The notes under the pieces are model-generated. The model saw nothing but the letters and a program-made list of their open reading frames with translations. It did not search any database and was not told the origin of the DNA. Positions 20,995-33,495 of a DNA stretch of 64,000 nucleotides are shown here, one piece after another (the first letter of the stretch is position 1; the number at the start of each line of letters is the position of its first letter). Origin of the DNA: Leidyana gryllorum EB-2025a (taxonomy: Eukaryota > Apicomplexa); assembly GCA_048772705.1 (NCBI GenBank), contig JBLWGC010000173.1:231371-295370 (forward strand), written 5' to 3'. Made by a program: the position numbers and the translations under genes.

Positions 20995-23027
20995 CTAATT
21001 GTAGTCATCAAGTCGCTGAGCCATTTTCTTATCTGATTGCATTCGTCTTTCTATTCTGGACAGCTTCTTGTTGACCTTGTGGCGGCGGTCGCGGTCCCTT
21101 TTATCTTCGGTGGCCAGTCCAGAGAAGACCTGAATATCCCCTCGCTCTTCCATTGAGAGAGCCAGGGCTAAACTCCCATGCCGACCACCAAACTCCCGCG
21201 CCAGACGCAACAAGAGCTCTAAACGCCAGGAATCCATCTCCAGTGTTTCTCCTATCAGACGTTTGCCCAGCAGACAATCTGTTCCATCTGTGACATCATC
21301 TTTCCGCAAGTTCACAACCAAAGTATCGGGGGGAGCTCCTTGCTGAAAGAGAAGTGGGCAGATAAGCGTTTGAAGCGCACTAGATCTCACCTCTATGGTA
21401 CCACACAGCTCACGAAAGACCTTGAGGACTTCCTTGGAGACATTCTTTACCTGTCGAGCATCCGCTGAGCTGACACGTCCCGCGAACATTTCAGCAGCCT
21501 TTAGTAATGGCGCATCTAATTGTGCAGCATCCAGCAGGTCCTCTTCGTCGCGAGGCACTTCCCACCAGGACTCATAGACAATACCTGCTGATTGGTGAAC
21601 AGAGAGATGAGATGGCTCGCATACCTAGGAATGACGGAAGGCCCATAAGGATCGCTCCAGACTTGGCTTTGAGAACGTCACTTGGCATAGCAGTCAGATA
21701 TGTATTGACAAACTCTGCCAATCCCTCATTCAATAACTCGCCCAGAGTTCTAACAAAGGTCCAAATGTAAGCGAACCGCCCAGATCTGAGAAGAAGAGCG
21801 GCATTAATACCGAGAGGGCCCTGTACTGCCGCTTTGTCTCACCCTGTACGCGAATACAACGCAGATGAGGGTGTATTCATTAATATGGAACAGAGGCCAA
21901 GACAGATTGCGTCCAACGTCATAACCTCTTCAGCCGTCCATGTCAGACTGTTTTCATTATTCGCTGCGATCGACGCTCCACTCCGGTTTGTAACACACAC
22001 TCACCTCTTTGATTGGCAGCAGATCGTTCTCGTTTCCGTAAAAATCGGGCCACTTGCAGACTGAAGTAGTCATTCCAATCGAAAAACACCTCATTTACTC
22101 CTATTACACCCTTCAACTCGTCAGTCAAGGTCTCGTCTACCAATTGTAGCCTGCAGCAGACAAATCGATAAATCACTGGAAGCGGTCAAAAGACACATTG
22201 AGTGATTCACACTACAGACACGGGCCAAGCAGGACAATTGCCCACTCGCTCACAAGACACACATTTAGCCAGACACAGAGACGGAGGCACACACTCAGCA
22301 CACATTTATGAGAAACGTACCTGTTGAGCTCTCCAATTACCAAATACGATAACCAGATTAGATAGGGATGTGACAAGGACTTCTCGTCAGTCGTTGGCTT
22401 GGGTATGATGGCCACACAAGCACTCAATATGGCCTCGTATGCCGATCCGGTGACATTGTTTTGTAACGATTCACAGGGAACGGTATTGAGTAGGAATAGG
22501 AGGCAACGGGCGGCCTTAACAGCCTCTATGTATGCCGAACCAGACTTGGCATTGCGGCCCCTAGCTAGAACTTGCTCCAAAGCAGTTAAACATGATTCAA
22601 TTCTGTTTGACGAGTGGTTGAGGGCAAGAGTTTGGGGATGTGAGTATGCGTACCTCCAGTCCAGCGAGGCGTCCAACATGACCCGACGGTAGAGGTCTTG
22701 CGACAGGAGAGTGTTGTGAAAGCGTGTTAGCGCACTTCCCGTCTGGCGTCGCTTGGCGTCCATTAGTTTATCAACCAGGTCATCCATAACATCGCGTACG
22801 GCTTCTTGAAGGTCATCTGCGGTCTCTTCTAGGGCATCGAGACTATGTGCGAGAGAAAGATCGGCTTCAGAGGGTTGAGGGGGTAAAGTGTCAGTTCTCG
22901 AAGTTTGGCGTACCAAGGCTGGCGAAGAGACTACTCTGCTGAGAGCGAGTCTATCAGGACTCACGGGCCCTTCGCCACGTTTGGATTTGGGGGGAAGACG
23001 TTTCTGGCGCCCAGTCAAGCCAGACAT
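20995..23027 (-). CDS. IFRD-like (interferon-related developmental regulator) helical-repeat protein
   Basis: Seven exons join in phase to 541 aa: 23027-22654, 22602-22321, 22150-22005, 21963-21843, 21785-21625, 21584-21391, 21342-20995. The N-terminus is basic. A helical, HEAT-like body follows (LDALEETADDLQEAV, then ARCLLFLLNTVP and LDAICLGLCSILM). LIGETLEMDSWRLELLL matches the conserved IFRD C-terminal signature that places Glu-x-x-x-x-DSW before a helix. The end is strongly basic (DKRDRDRRHKVNKK), as in IFRD1/2 relatives. Those proteins bind ribosomes or act in transcriptional regulation; the role here is unknown. The 170-nt intron 22320-22151 is long for this genome and CA-rich. The 48-nt intron at 21390-21343 keeps the frame open, so retention would go unnoticed. 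Confidence 0.6.
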
Positions 23028-23356
23028 CGGGAAGGAAGCACACAAAAAACCCGAGTACGTGCATGCCCTCCCTTCAAAATGGATCCTATATAAGCTAACC
23101 ATGCTCGCTCCCAGTAGCATTTGACGGGTTGAGTTCCGTTCGTTTCAAAAGGAACACAATTCGTGTGGGGTTGTAGAGAGAAGAGGGATTGCGTCTCACT
23201 CATCAAGTACGAGGAGCCCTATTATTGTTATGGTGTCTTCGGCTTTGATCTTGGTCGTTTGCAGAGTACACCTGTGGTGTGCCAAGTCGACGGTTCATTC
23301 GCCATTCGGGGTCCTCTTCGCGGGCGCGCGTTGGCACTGTTTGAGATTAGCGTGAC
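23028..23356. other. Intergenic, 329 bp between RRM-KH stop and IFRD start
   Basis: Same-strand neighbours flank this gap, one of the larger ones in the window. It must hold the promoter and 5' leader of the IFRD-like gene and the 3' end of the RRM-KH gene. A TATATAAG sequence is present at about 23087 but reads toward the plus strand. Small open frames exist on both strands without recognisable content. Confidence 0.5.
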
Positions 23357-25378
23357 TCATTGGGACTGAATAGACAGCTTACGGAATAATTCTCGGTACC
23401 GGATGTGTAGCCTCGGAGGATTACCTCCCTGTTCAGCCACCCAAACATCATAGTCCGCGTATATGGTTCTCAGTAATTTCTCAGTCATTTGCCTTGCAAC
23501 TCTATACTTTGACGAATCGCAGCTGCTTATACAGAGGTGCAGAGGGTCTTCGGCCTCTGATGAAAGGGAGACGTCGCTCCACCCAAACATTCGCTACTCA
23601 CCCTGCCGACTCGAACCTTCAAGATATCCCGACCCCTTGCCTCTTAGTCGCAACTTGGCGCCTGTCGCTTGATTTATGCGCTTCATATGCGCACCCTGAT
23701 CAGAAAGCAACAACCATACACACCGTTCACACACACACACTCACACAGCACACACCGTTCACACTCACACATATACACATACACACACATACCCTCGTGC
23801 CAATAATACGCCGTGTGACCTGGAACGTCGCCTCGGGGTCAATTTGGATATCGTAGCGCACAGTCCATTTGCGCACGCGTGCTCGACCATTGTCAGCATC
23901 GGCCGGGTCGTTGGTGCTTGCTGCTAATGAGGCGTCGAACCTCCTATTACTGGGCGGGGTCGCTAGAGCTGCTGTGGGGGCAAAGAGGTCAGTGTCCGAG
24001 GCGACGACGCACTTGCTTACCTGGAGACGCGTCAGCAGTGTCTACCTGACGGAAAGGGTCTCCGAAGGGAGAACCCTGCATGGGAGAAGAGAATGCATCG
24101 GATGTCCACGGTGACCCCCCATATCGTTGCGTCAAAGGGGTGTCGTACGGCGGTGGAGAGAACTGATTGCAGAAGTTCGGGGGAGAGCGAAGAGGGTCTG
24201 TCCAAGCGGGAGTGGGGTCCTCGTCCAGGGGAGGTGAGCTCCGGCAAAGATCCAGCAGGAGGTTTAGGTATTCCTGCTGAGGAGGTGATGTGCTCGGTGG
24301 AATTGGAGTGCAATCAGATGGGACTGCGGCGCTCAGAGCGGGAGATGGCGCGGCTGGCCCACAAGGCACTGTTTGGGGAATCAATATTGCCGACTCAGTG
24401 GCCGCTTCGAATTCCCCTTCTCTTTCAAGCGCCACTGCGCCGTGTGATGCTCGGCGCGGGCGGCGATCGAAAAAGAAGTCTATTAGTTCAGCAGTGCTGG
24501 TAGGCGACGTGGCCGATGGCAGTTTGATCGCCGAAAGGGTACCCTGTGAATGAAACAAACGTTATTCCGATATAATAACAACTCCGACAAAACTTCCGAC
24601 CTCACCTCAATACCCTGAAGCTGGTGCCCATTGAGGAATTGTGCTACCTCTGACCCGGTGCCCCGAGCCACATCTACTATTGCCCGAGAAGGCATCTCCG
24701 GGTCCACATGTACATCGTGGACTGTTGTGTAGCGGCCAAATACCTGAAGAAATATTGAATATATCAACTTGAGACATCATCAGGGTCAGATCAGCTTGGC
24801 CGAATTGGGGGGTGTATATGACATATGGCAGATGATTTAGACAATTTGGGACAGCAGAGACACCGCCCTGGGAAGAGAGCGTGTGTGTGTGTGACGTGAG
24901 TGAGGGCGTGCATGAAGTGCAGTGACTCCGTGAGAGCCGTAGACAGGTAGATAGAGTGCGTAGTGGTGTCGTCCGTGAAGGAACGGCTTGTGTATGAAAG
25001 GCAGCATACGCTTTTGGGGTGTGTCCAAGTCGAAGGTGGCTCGCTCTCTGGGCCGTGTCAGCCAGCACTCGGCGCGTCTCGCTCCATTGGGGGTAGTGTG
25101 AGGTGGGACAGACAACTTACATTAGCGACGTCCTCAGCGTCGAGTTGGTAATCAATGGTGGCCCCAGAGATACGAACCTCGATGGAGTCTGGAAGCGGGG
25201 CGGCCTCTGATTGGGTGGGTTCGAGGGCAGAGGGTCTAGGGAAGCGGAATGTGGAGCCATTACTAGCGGCGCCCGAATCGGTGGGTGTGGTGGCGTTGTA
25301 CTTGTCCTCGAGTAGTTGGCTGACAGGGGAACCTGCCACCACGAAGGGGGAAGCAACGCGAGGTGGGCCGATGGACAT
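23357..25378 (-). CDS. RRM + KH domain RNA-binding protein
   Basis: Six exons join in phase to 463 aa: 25378-25121, 24743-24606, 24543-24021, 23971-23793, 23695-23602, 23556-23357. An RRM-like fold near residues 60-140 is split by introns (VRISGATIDYQL, then VFGRYTTVHDVHVD). A Pro-rich linker follows, then a KH domain: VTRRIIGTRGAHMKRI, KLRLRGKGSGYLEG, EDPLHLCISS. The KH signature is that of the SF1/BBP-related and KHDC4-type proteins, which bind single-stranded pre-mRNA. Joining RRM and KH in one short protein is a pattern I associate with alveolates, but I could not check this. The first intron (377 nt) is the longest in the window; another holds a CA-rich microsatellite. The ATG is 28 bp from the divergent glucan dikinase-like ATG. 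Confidence 0.75.
23696..23792 (-). repeat. CA/TG-rich intronic microsatellite
   Basis: A 97-nt intron of the RRM-KH gene made largely of imperfect CA repeats on the plus strand, including two copies of ACACACCGTTCACAC-type units. Similar CA-rich stretches occupy the longer introns at 37045-37141 and 51796-51867, so repeat growth seems to be how introns lengthen here. Confidence 0.7.
24744..25120 (-). other. 377-nt first intron of the RRM-KH gene
   Basis: Bounded by GTAAGT at 25120 and TTCTTCAG at 24744, and required to join DAEDVAN to VFGRYTT in the RRM. It is about eight times the usual intron length. One minus frame (25115-24837) is open for 92 codons but is out of phase with both flanking exons, and its translation is low in recognisable features. 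It may host a small RNA or an alternative exon; I saw no convincing snoRNA boxes. Confidence 0.6.
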
Positions 25379-25406
25379 GGAGGCTAAAAGCTGTTAAAAA
25401 AGGTCA

Positions 25407-28400
25407 ATGGAGAGTTGGCTGTCCATCTATGAGTTGCCGTGTGATCGGCAGCCAAGGTATCTCTGGCAGCCGCAGATAACCCCAGACTACCCTAGTTACC
25501 TAGACGAGAACATGGAGAGTGAGGATGGTTCCTCGCCTCCTGTAGATCGCACGCGCCAGAAGACTCTGTTGTTCGACGTGCGGGATGCAGCCGGCATGAA
25601 GCGCTTCGTCGCCGTGTCAGTGGGTCAATCCCCAGTGACTGAGAAAGTACCTCAACCTAATGATGGTCCTGTGTTGCCACCAATGTACACCGTGTGGATC
25701 AAGATAAGCACTGACTTTGCAGCCGGCACCAAGGATTTGGTTTATCTGCACTGGGGAACTTCAGAACAGCACAGTGGCGAAGACGATGACGACGAGTGGC
25801 ACCTCCCAATGGGCCTCCCTGAGCTCCCCGCGGACTCCACCTTATGGAATAACGCAGCTGTCAGGACGCCATTGAGGCCCATCCCGCCACAAAACACCGC
25901 TCGAACCGTCACCATACGCCTCGGCCAAGCAGCTCAATGCCCATCTGCCCTTCATTTCGTCTTGTACTCTCCATCGGACAAGTTTTGGGGAAAACCAGGT
26001 TGCGGAGGGAACTTCTCGGTGCGCATCAAAGCCATCGTCGCTGAGCTTCAATTGGCTTCAATCCGCGAGAAACTTCTGACTGGCCTCAACTCCGCCCCCA
26101 ATGCTCATGACGTCGCCCTCTCATGTCAGAACGTACCTGACATCCACCATATCTTTGAAATACCTTCGCGAACTGCGGATCTCGATGTCGCAATATGGAC
26201 CTCTGACGAGGCGGTTGTCATTGAAATAATCACCAGTCTCCGTGAAGATGTTGTCCTGCACTGGGGATTTCTATCAGCCAGAGACGTCAATGCGACTCAA
26301 ACAGGTTGTCAAGGGGTCTGGGAAGCTCCAGATCCTCGTTTACGCCCACCTGACAACCTCGAATGCCCTGATACACCCGGTGCAGTAGACTCGCTATTCC
26401 ATCGTGGCATCCTCGCGCCCGATTGTTCCCTCATACAGTCTGTACGACTGGTCTTCCCATATGATGTGATCGTAGAACCATGCATACAACAAGCGTTGAA
26501 TGGGTGCTCATCTCATCATGCAGATGAATGGTCCTGGGCCGAAACTCAGGTGGGAGCCCAATCTTAAACTCTGACGACAATCTGCCCTCCCAGACCAATC
26601 CCCCAGACGCACCCCAATGGTACCTACCGGTTCTCTGTGACTCTAAGATTGACGACTTTGCTGGTGGCGCCTTTTCGCAAAGGCTCGCTTTTGTTCTCCG
26701 CACCCGTGACCCGGTAACTACCCTTCCGTACAATGCGCCGAACCAGTCACCACTGACTATCCTATCATCATCCCATATGTCAGCTAGACACGCACCGCTA
26801 ACCCACTTTCCGCTGGAAGCTGATCAGAAACGCTGCTCTTCTGGCCGCAGAATTTGGAATGGATTCGAAATGAATGTCAGCCCGAAGGCGACACTTGTCG
26901 TGTTGAACTCTGCCCTCTTAGCCCAGGTCCGACTGCGGGTGTCGACAATGTAAGCTACGGATCACTGACTGACAAATCCTATCGCCTCCACTATCCCTCA
27001 CAGGTGGATCGCCAACCTCAAGCATTGGGTAAAGTGATTCGTCACTGCCGCAGTCCGCAACGAGATGGGGGAACCGACTATGAGATTTCCATCCCATTTA
27101 GTGAAGCGTTCAAAGCCCGTTTATTCAGCGCATTGCAACGAGCTTCTGAGGAGAATGACTTGGTAACCTACGCTTCCTTGTGCCTCCACTACAGCCCCGT
27201 GGCTCTTCTCTGGTGGTGCTGCTTTGCTTCATGTTACGCCTGGCCGACCGGCTGCGCGCTGTAGGCTGCTCTGTATTCTCATTATCGGTCTGCCGGACGG
27301 ATTGCGTGTGTGCTCTACTTGGTGTGTCTCCGCCCCCACACAGCACCTGACCAGCGTAAACGAGATACCTTTTGTCGTCTGGCCCGCAGATCGAGCGGAT
27401 TCAACACGCAAGTTATTCGCTGGAGTACTTGCCCACGAACGAGCGACAAAGGCCTCCGCCCACTGTTGTACGGCCCACACTTTCTGTTTCCACGGGATCT
27501 GCCCGGGCAAAGCGCCAATCTCCTGAGCCCGACATCGCTCGGTCACAAATTGGAGCCCCTCCGTTGAATTCATCCAGTATCATTGTCTTACTCACACCAC
27601 CCCCCGTTCCCGGTACCGTCGTCTTCTTTAGTACATTTGCTCTGGATGATCCGGGAGGGCCCGGTGTTGTTCACGTCCTCGCCGTTGAAGAAACAAGCCC
27701 CATGGAGGCAACAAGCAAGAGTGGACACCACCGGAACAAGACTTTACAAGTCATGATCAAAATTCATATACTGGTCAGCATCAATGTCCCGTGTGTCGTG
27801 CATTGGGGGCTCCTTTGCGATCGAAAAGGATCTCAATGGATTAGACCTGATCCTTCTCTGTGGTGAGTGACGCGCTGTCCGGATAGAGCGTCACTGACTC
27901 TGTGTATTCAGGCCCGAGGGGACCGAACCGTTCGATATGCATTCGGTGGATTCCCCGATGAAGATCGACCCCCGGACTCGAATGTGTCGATTGGAACTGC
28001 GTTTGCCACAAAAGGTGTTGGTACTGCAGAATGGAGGTGATCGGGCGAATGCGCCGGGTCAAGGATTGACAGCATCTGGGGTGGTGTTTGTATTGAGGGA
28101 TATCATGACGGACCGGTGGATCAAACAAGCGTCAGGAAATGATCTTTTCGTTCGTATTAGGAAGTGAGTATGGCTCTTCTTGGACTCAACGGTTACATTG
28201 TTGTTCGCAGGGAGAAGTATCCCGACTTCCTAGCCCGGCAGTGGAAGGGCGCTCATACCAGCCTGGTGGTCCGTTTGCTCCAAAGCGAGCTGCGAGTGGA
28301 CCCATTGTGGCCCATTGCCGCGAACCAAAGTTATATATCACTCAGCCAGTTGGTTACAGCTGTCAACTACGACAGATTGGATATCGATTACTGGGCCTGG

Positions 28401-31400
28401 GTTTTCGTGTGGTGGCGTTTCTCGCACTTACGGATCTTTGATTGGCACAGACATGCCCACTCTCGTCCTTGGGAGGTGGCCGATATCTCCAGGCAAATTG
28501 GTGAAGCAATCGTCTCTCACTGGCGCAGTACTTCAAGGAGTCGACCAATCATCCGTCTCCTCCTACAACATGTTTTATGTATCCGCGAGGATCATGATGT
28601 GCGGAAAGATTTGCATAGTATATTGTCAAAGTGAGTCTCGGGTCCGCTAAGATGGAGTGTACAATCTTTGCTCTTCCACGCAGATCTCATCTCATGGGAC
28701 TTCCATTTTTCGAGCAATGGTATCGCAAGTTGCATAATGCGGTTGGAATAGAGGACTTTGTTATATGCCGAGGCGTTATAGCCATGCTGGTGAACCTGAG
28801 AGCGTCTTCGTTCTGGGAATGCCTAAGTTTTTACGGATCGGACTTTGTTGCACGAGACTTGGGATTCTCGGCATCCCCTGTGGTCCCACCGGCCTTCTCG
28901 TTTCTCCAAAGCCAATTGTGCCACATTGCACAACTCAAGCTACAGGAGGACCTGACACCCAGTGCGCTCCACAAGGCGAATCCTGGTCATCCCTCAACGA
29001 GTTTCATAGCCCGTCATATCGATCAACAGACTGCTCGGTTGAGAACACTGGTCGATGCTCTCGAGTCATTCAGCACCACCCTTCAATCCCTATTCTTCGG
29101 GGTTCACATTGACACCGCTGAACTATATGCGAGAGAGTCCCTCCCAGAGGAACTTCGATCGCTCATCGCTCAACTCAGAGAAATACAACTCGATCTACGA
29201 CCACCATGCCCAAGCTTACTCTCTGTTCCTCGAATTGATGGAGCCGTCCAATCTGAGAACAAAATAGATCACTATAATAAAATGTTTGAACTTGCAAGCC
29301 GAGCACGAGATCTATGCTCGCCTATAATATCACAATGTACAGACAATCGTATCGTTCGGGACTTCATGGTCGTTGATATTGCACTGGACAATCTTCAACA
29401 AAAGTGCCTCGCTCACGTCTTCGGCTTCACGGGACCACCTCTGAGCACCTACTTGAAACCAAGTACTTCACCTGATCCAGCCAATGTCGAATGCTCATAC
29501 TGTCACAGCGAACATATTCCTTATTCCCATCCACAAGCGCTCCTGCTTCCCTGGATGACAGTGTGTGGCGCTCCAGCTCGCTGGGTCCCGGCCATTCCTT
29601 GTAGATATTACCGATATGGTTGTATTGTGCGACTGGCATATGTCTGTGCCAATCTACTCACCGGTCTCAAAATGCTACATCCCAGTGTTGATGAAGCCAA
29701 CGCACTCATCAACGACTGGCGAGTTCTGGTCGCTCAAGCGGCACACAGTCTCTCAGCTCCAGTACGAGGTGCTTCCACCACTCACTTTGTTGATTACGAA
29801 CAAGTTGTAAGGGATAAGTTGCAGCTTCGTCTTCATTGCATCCATCACCACGCAGGTACTCATCGAAGCCCTAGCCAAAGACGAAGACGGCTCAAAGTTC
29901 ATGCACTTCATCGCCAGCTTTGTAAGCCGAGTAGAAAGGTGAGCTGCATCCGACGTGGAGACGTGAACAATATATGAATCATGATACTCCTGTTCTATCT
30001 TGTGCTGCATGACCTCTGAATGACTCAATGGGTATGAGGAGACACGCGTCTCCGCACACACGTGTTTTCAAGTATCACACCCAAGGAGTCATTCTGTGAA
30101 AAGAGGAATTCTGGACGTGATGAGCCATTCGGCTTTTCTATGTGCCCTCAACAATGATATGGCTTGTCCTTCTCGATCGATATCATCACTGTAATTTGCA
30201 GGTGCGCCAGCCGCATTATCGATCTCTGCCTGGTGTATTTCTCCGATAAAGTCAAGTTTCTGTTCACCTGCTTGAGCGATCTAGATGTCTACACACAAAG
30301 CTGCAGTGGCGAGAAGCTAGAGAGCGCCTCTTCCCCTCCTGCCCCTCCGCGCGCCTTCACCGGCGACGACCCTCTCCTCTCTGTGATGGGAGGAGGGGTG
30401 AATCCTATTAGTCCTGCGCAATCGGTACCCCATCATCTGTTTCACGGCAACCTGATAGCCACCAGTACGGGCGAAGCTGCAAGCAACTCTGGATTAGTTG
30501 GTATGCTGGGACGAGTCTCGTCCAATGGATACCTGAGTGCGGCAGCGAACCAAGAAGATTATTCCAGTGGTTCTGGACGATCGGAGCGGCTTTTACGTGA
30601 CGTGCACAGTTTTGTCATTGGAGTGGTCAAACACAGCGCTCTGTTTTGGATCGTCCTGACACTGTCACGCATCCAACCGCTGCTCCGATGTTTTACATTC
30701 GTCCCACCCTGGCGCCTTCTTAGTTCGGTGCACTACGCTGTCGGTTCTTTGGTTGTCGTGGACACCTTCAATGACCTCCTGCAAGCCGCCGCAAGTGGAG
30801 GGCTATTTGCGGGAGCTTTAGACGGTCCAAATCCACCTCAGATAACGTCGTTCGCGCGTCCTGTGATCTTGGTGGTTCGGCATGTGATTGGATGGGAGCG
30901 TCTCCCTTTCAACACTGCAGCCCTGGTAATGGGCCCAACAGTAGTCCCCAGAGGAGCGGATAACGACAGTGAAGCACTATTCTCAGCGCCTCACCTACTC
31001 TCACCCCTCTCAATTCAGGCGCGCCAAATGTCCATTTTATGTGCAGTTGCAATGGATCCCAACGATTTCGAGAATCTCATAAGCTCAATTCGAAGCCAAG
31101 AGATGCAGATCGGGGAATCAACCGAGGTGTTTATTCCCGAGCACCAATGCGAAGTGAACATTCGATCAATCAAAGTGGATGTTGCAACAGCCAGTGGTAC
31201 CTCCACGGGGAACAACACCTCCTCTACCGACAAGCCCCCGTCCACTAATCCATTTGATGACACACTGACTCGTCCTACTTCGTGTGCAACAACATCAAGT
31301 CCAATAGGGAATGTTGTTTCGGTTGATAGCTCGACTACGGCGGGAGCAGGGGGGGGTGGCTCGCCGACTAATGCGTGTAAAGGAGAGAGCGATGCTGTGT

Positions 31401-33179
31401 TGGCCAAGTCGGTCTTAGCCCGCTTACGGGAGCCAGCTAAAGTCTACGAGGGACTTCCACTCCAAACAGGGCCAATGTTGCCGTCGCTCCGTCACTATTG
31501 TGCACAGCCCTTACCAGCGTTGCTGGCGACCAACGATGGGGACGGAGACGACGTTTGGGGTCAATGGTCGGCCAACAGCCGCTTCTTCCAGAGCATCCCA
31601 GTGATATCGCCAACTCTATTCGACAAACTATACATCACTGGTCGATGGTTCCTCACACCGAAAGAATTCACCCCGCTGCTTGTTGGCAGTCGGTCTCTTG
31701 GCTTCCAGGCTCTTTGCAGTAAGCACTCACCACTGACCGCTGATCACTGAGTATTGCGTTCAGCGGCGCTCGGCAGCTCAGAAGCGGCGAATGCTATCAC
31801 GGCCCCCACCCTGGCAGTACCATTTGGGGCATTCGAGACTACGCTTCGCGATCCTGAGAATCATGCGGTAAGAGCTATCATTCGTGTGTTCTTTTTCGCC
31901 GCCTATGCCCTCCCAATGGAGAAGTTACTGATTGATTATCACTCGTATGGTGACTGCAGTTGTCGGAGAAACTGTACTCTTTACTGGGAGATCTTCACAA
32001 GTTGACGAGATGGATGAAGCGAAGCCACTCGCGCCAGATGTGGGGTTCGGGTTTAGCGCGGGAAGAGTCTAACGCTTCGTTGGGTTCGATGGGGCCAGCC
32101 CCATCAACAGCCAGTTCAGGTTCAGATCTGACGGGTCTGTTGCAGCAGAACGATTTTGACTGTGGGATGCCACAGGAAATTCGGCATGGCGAGCGGTTGT
32201 TACGAGAATGTCGAGCTGTTCTGAGGGGGTTGAAGCCGCCGCGTGATTTTCAATTGGCCCTTTCAGATTTGTTAGAAGGAAGGGCTGGTCCGGATTGGGA
32301 CCGCGATAACTTGGCCCGACTGATATCGCAAAGGCCAGAGAGGCTGTGGCCTACGATAAAGACGGTGAGTGGTTGGGAGGCTTTGCGGAGAGCAGTGTGC
32401 TCATAATCTGGAGGGAGTGAGTTGCTGGCGAAAATGTGGCGCTCGGTCAGGTATGGTGTTCACACTTTACTCCGGCTGTGTGGCACGCAGCCCAGATTCT
32501 GGGGACTCCATGTGATGCACCTCGGTTCAGTATATTGCTACAACGGTTGGAGCCAGTGTCGTACAGCTTCAAACTGGAGAAGTTTGTAAATAATGCTTTC
32601 ATGAAGGAAGAATTGCACCACCGAATGGGACTAGCTAGGAGTGATATTGATGTTTACGGTGAAGTGACCTCCGGCTTGCCGCTGAATGCGGGCGAGTTGT
32701 TTAGTGGAGGACACCTCCTCAGCGGACGACCATTGACATTTGCTGCCACAAGAGGATCCTCGAACCCGAAAGTCTTATGTTACTCATCTCAGCCCTATAT
32801 TCTAAAGCTGCGGAAGCCTGGGGTGGTCCTTCGACCCGACTGCAATATAATCGGCCTAGGGTCATTTATGCCTTCAAGCGGCCTAGTTTGTACCAGTGTC
32901 GAGTCCTTAGCCCGGTCGCGATTCGAGTGCCAGAAAGAGCCGTTGTACACGGACGTCACATGGCAACTCCCTTGCTTATCCAAGCTATGTAGCGTTATGA
33001 GGTACCTAGCGAATCGAGTCGAATGGCCTGCCTTCGGTTTGGAAGGGGGCATCATGGCTGGCCGAACATCTGAGAGTAGTTTGGACCCTCCGCCGTGCTT
33101 CCTTCTACCAGCACCCGACGGAGGAGTCCATCGTCAACTGAGACCGCTCCGTATCGTGATCACAGGCGCTCGAGTTTGA
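25407..33179 (+). CDS. Alpha-glucan water dikinase (GWD) homologue, catalytically degenerate
   Basis: GWD adds phosphate to glucan chains in starch/amylopectin turnover. About 14 exons join in phase to roughly 2,246 aa: 25407-26549, 26594-26926, 27004-27162, 27390-27862, 27912-28163, 28211-28630, 28684-29806, 29856-29938, 30202-31718, 31764-31867, 31960-32364, 32451-33179; the region 27163-27389 may hold another small exon. Starch-binding CBM45-like motifs recur (LVYLHWGTSEQ, VVLHWGFLSA, CVVHWGLLCDRKGSQW). The GWD core is clear: FFEQWYRKLHNAVGIEDFVICRGV, RWFLTPKEFTPLLVGSRS, LAVPFGAFETTL. In the phosphohistidine motif (relatives DVLSHVSxRARN) the sequence is HLLSPLSIQARQ, so the histidine is proline (codon 31004-31006). 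In the ATP-grasp site the relatives' RSDSNGEDLEG reads RPDCNIIGLGS. This predicts a non-catalytic protein or a pseudoenzyme that still binds glucan. Confidence 0.85.
29939..30201 (+). other. 263-nt intron of the GWD homologue
   Basis: GTGAGC donor and TTTGCAG acceptor, phase-consistent between VSRVE and RCASRIID. This is the second-longest intron in the window and is required because all frames are interrupted. It contains a CACACGTGTT element and a GTGATGA that resembles a C box, but no matching D box near its 3' end. Confidence 0.65.
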
Positions 33180-33203
33180 CGGAACGAGACACAACATTTG
33201 ACC

Positions 33204-33245
33204 GAGCTGTTTATTTTGCTTTTCTGGCTTTTTTACCGGCAGTCT
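33204..33245 (+). promoter_or_regulatory. Pyrimidine-rich leader upstream of ribosomal protein S30
   Basis: A T-rich tract (TTTATTTTGCTTTTCTGG followed by CTTTTTTACC) lies about 30-65 bp before the S30 ATG. It could be a promoter element or a 5' terminal pyrimidine leader of the kind seen on ribosomal-protein mRNAs. Only 90 bp separate the GWD stop from the S30 start. Confidence 0.3.
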
Positions 33246-33269
33246 CTTTGTCCGAGGTGCGTCAACAGC

Positions 33270-33495
33270 ATGGGTAAGTCACAGTCAACAATTCTATCAA
33301 ACACTCCCAACAGGTAAAGTCCACGGTTCCCTGGCTCGTGCCGGTAAAGTCAAGGCCCAGACCCCTAAGGTGGCCAAACAAGAGAAGCGCAAGCCCCTCA
33401 CCGGTCGTGCCAAGAAGCGCAGCCAATACAACCGCAGATTCACCAACCTTGTGCGACGAGCCGGCCCCAAGAAGGGACCTAACTCCCAGTCCTAA
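33270..33495 (+). CDS. RPS30: 40S ribosomal protein eS30, not fused to a ubiquitin-like domain
   Basis: Two exons, 33270-33273 and 33314-33495, split the second codon with a 40-nt intron. The product is 61 aa starting [14 protein letters not shown] and ending [13 protein letters not shown], full length for eS30. Characteristic segments are [20 protein letters not shown] and QYNRRFTN. In animals the protein is made as a fusion with FUBI; here translation starts directly at S30, as in plants, yeast and apicomplexans. A tiny first exon carrying just the start codon is a common arrangement in ribosomal protein genes. It sits just downstream of the GWD gene in the same direction. Confidence 0.95.

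Noticed and set aside
23084-23096. TATATAAG as TATA box of the IFRD-like gene
   Set aside because: It reads in the plus direction, away from the minus-strand gene, and no plus-strand gene starts nearby.
23163-23369. 68-codon plus-strand frame between the RRM-KH and IFRD genes
   Set aside because: No recognisable motif, overlaps the end of the RRM-KH gene, and no partner exons were found.
30110-30201. C/D snoRNA in the 263-nt GWD intron
   Set aside because: A GTGATGA is present, but no CTGA box or terminal stem at a plausible distance could be found.
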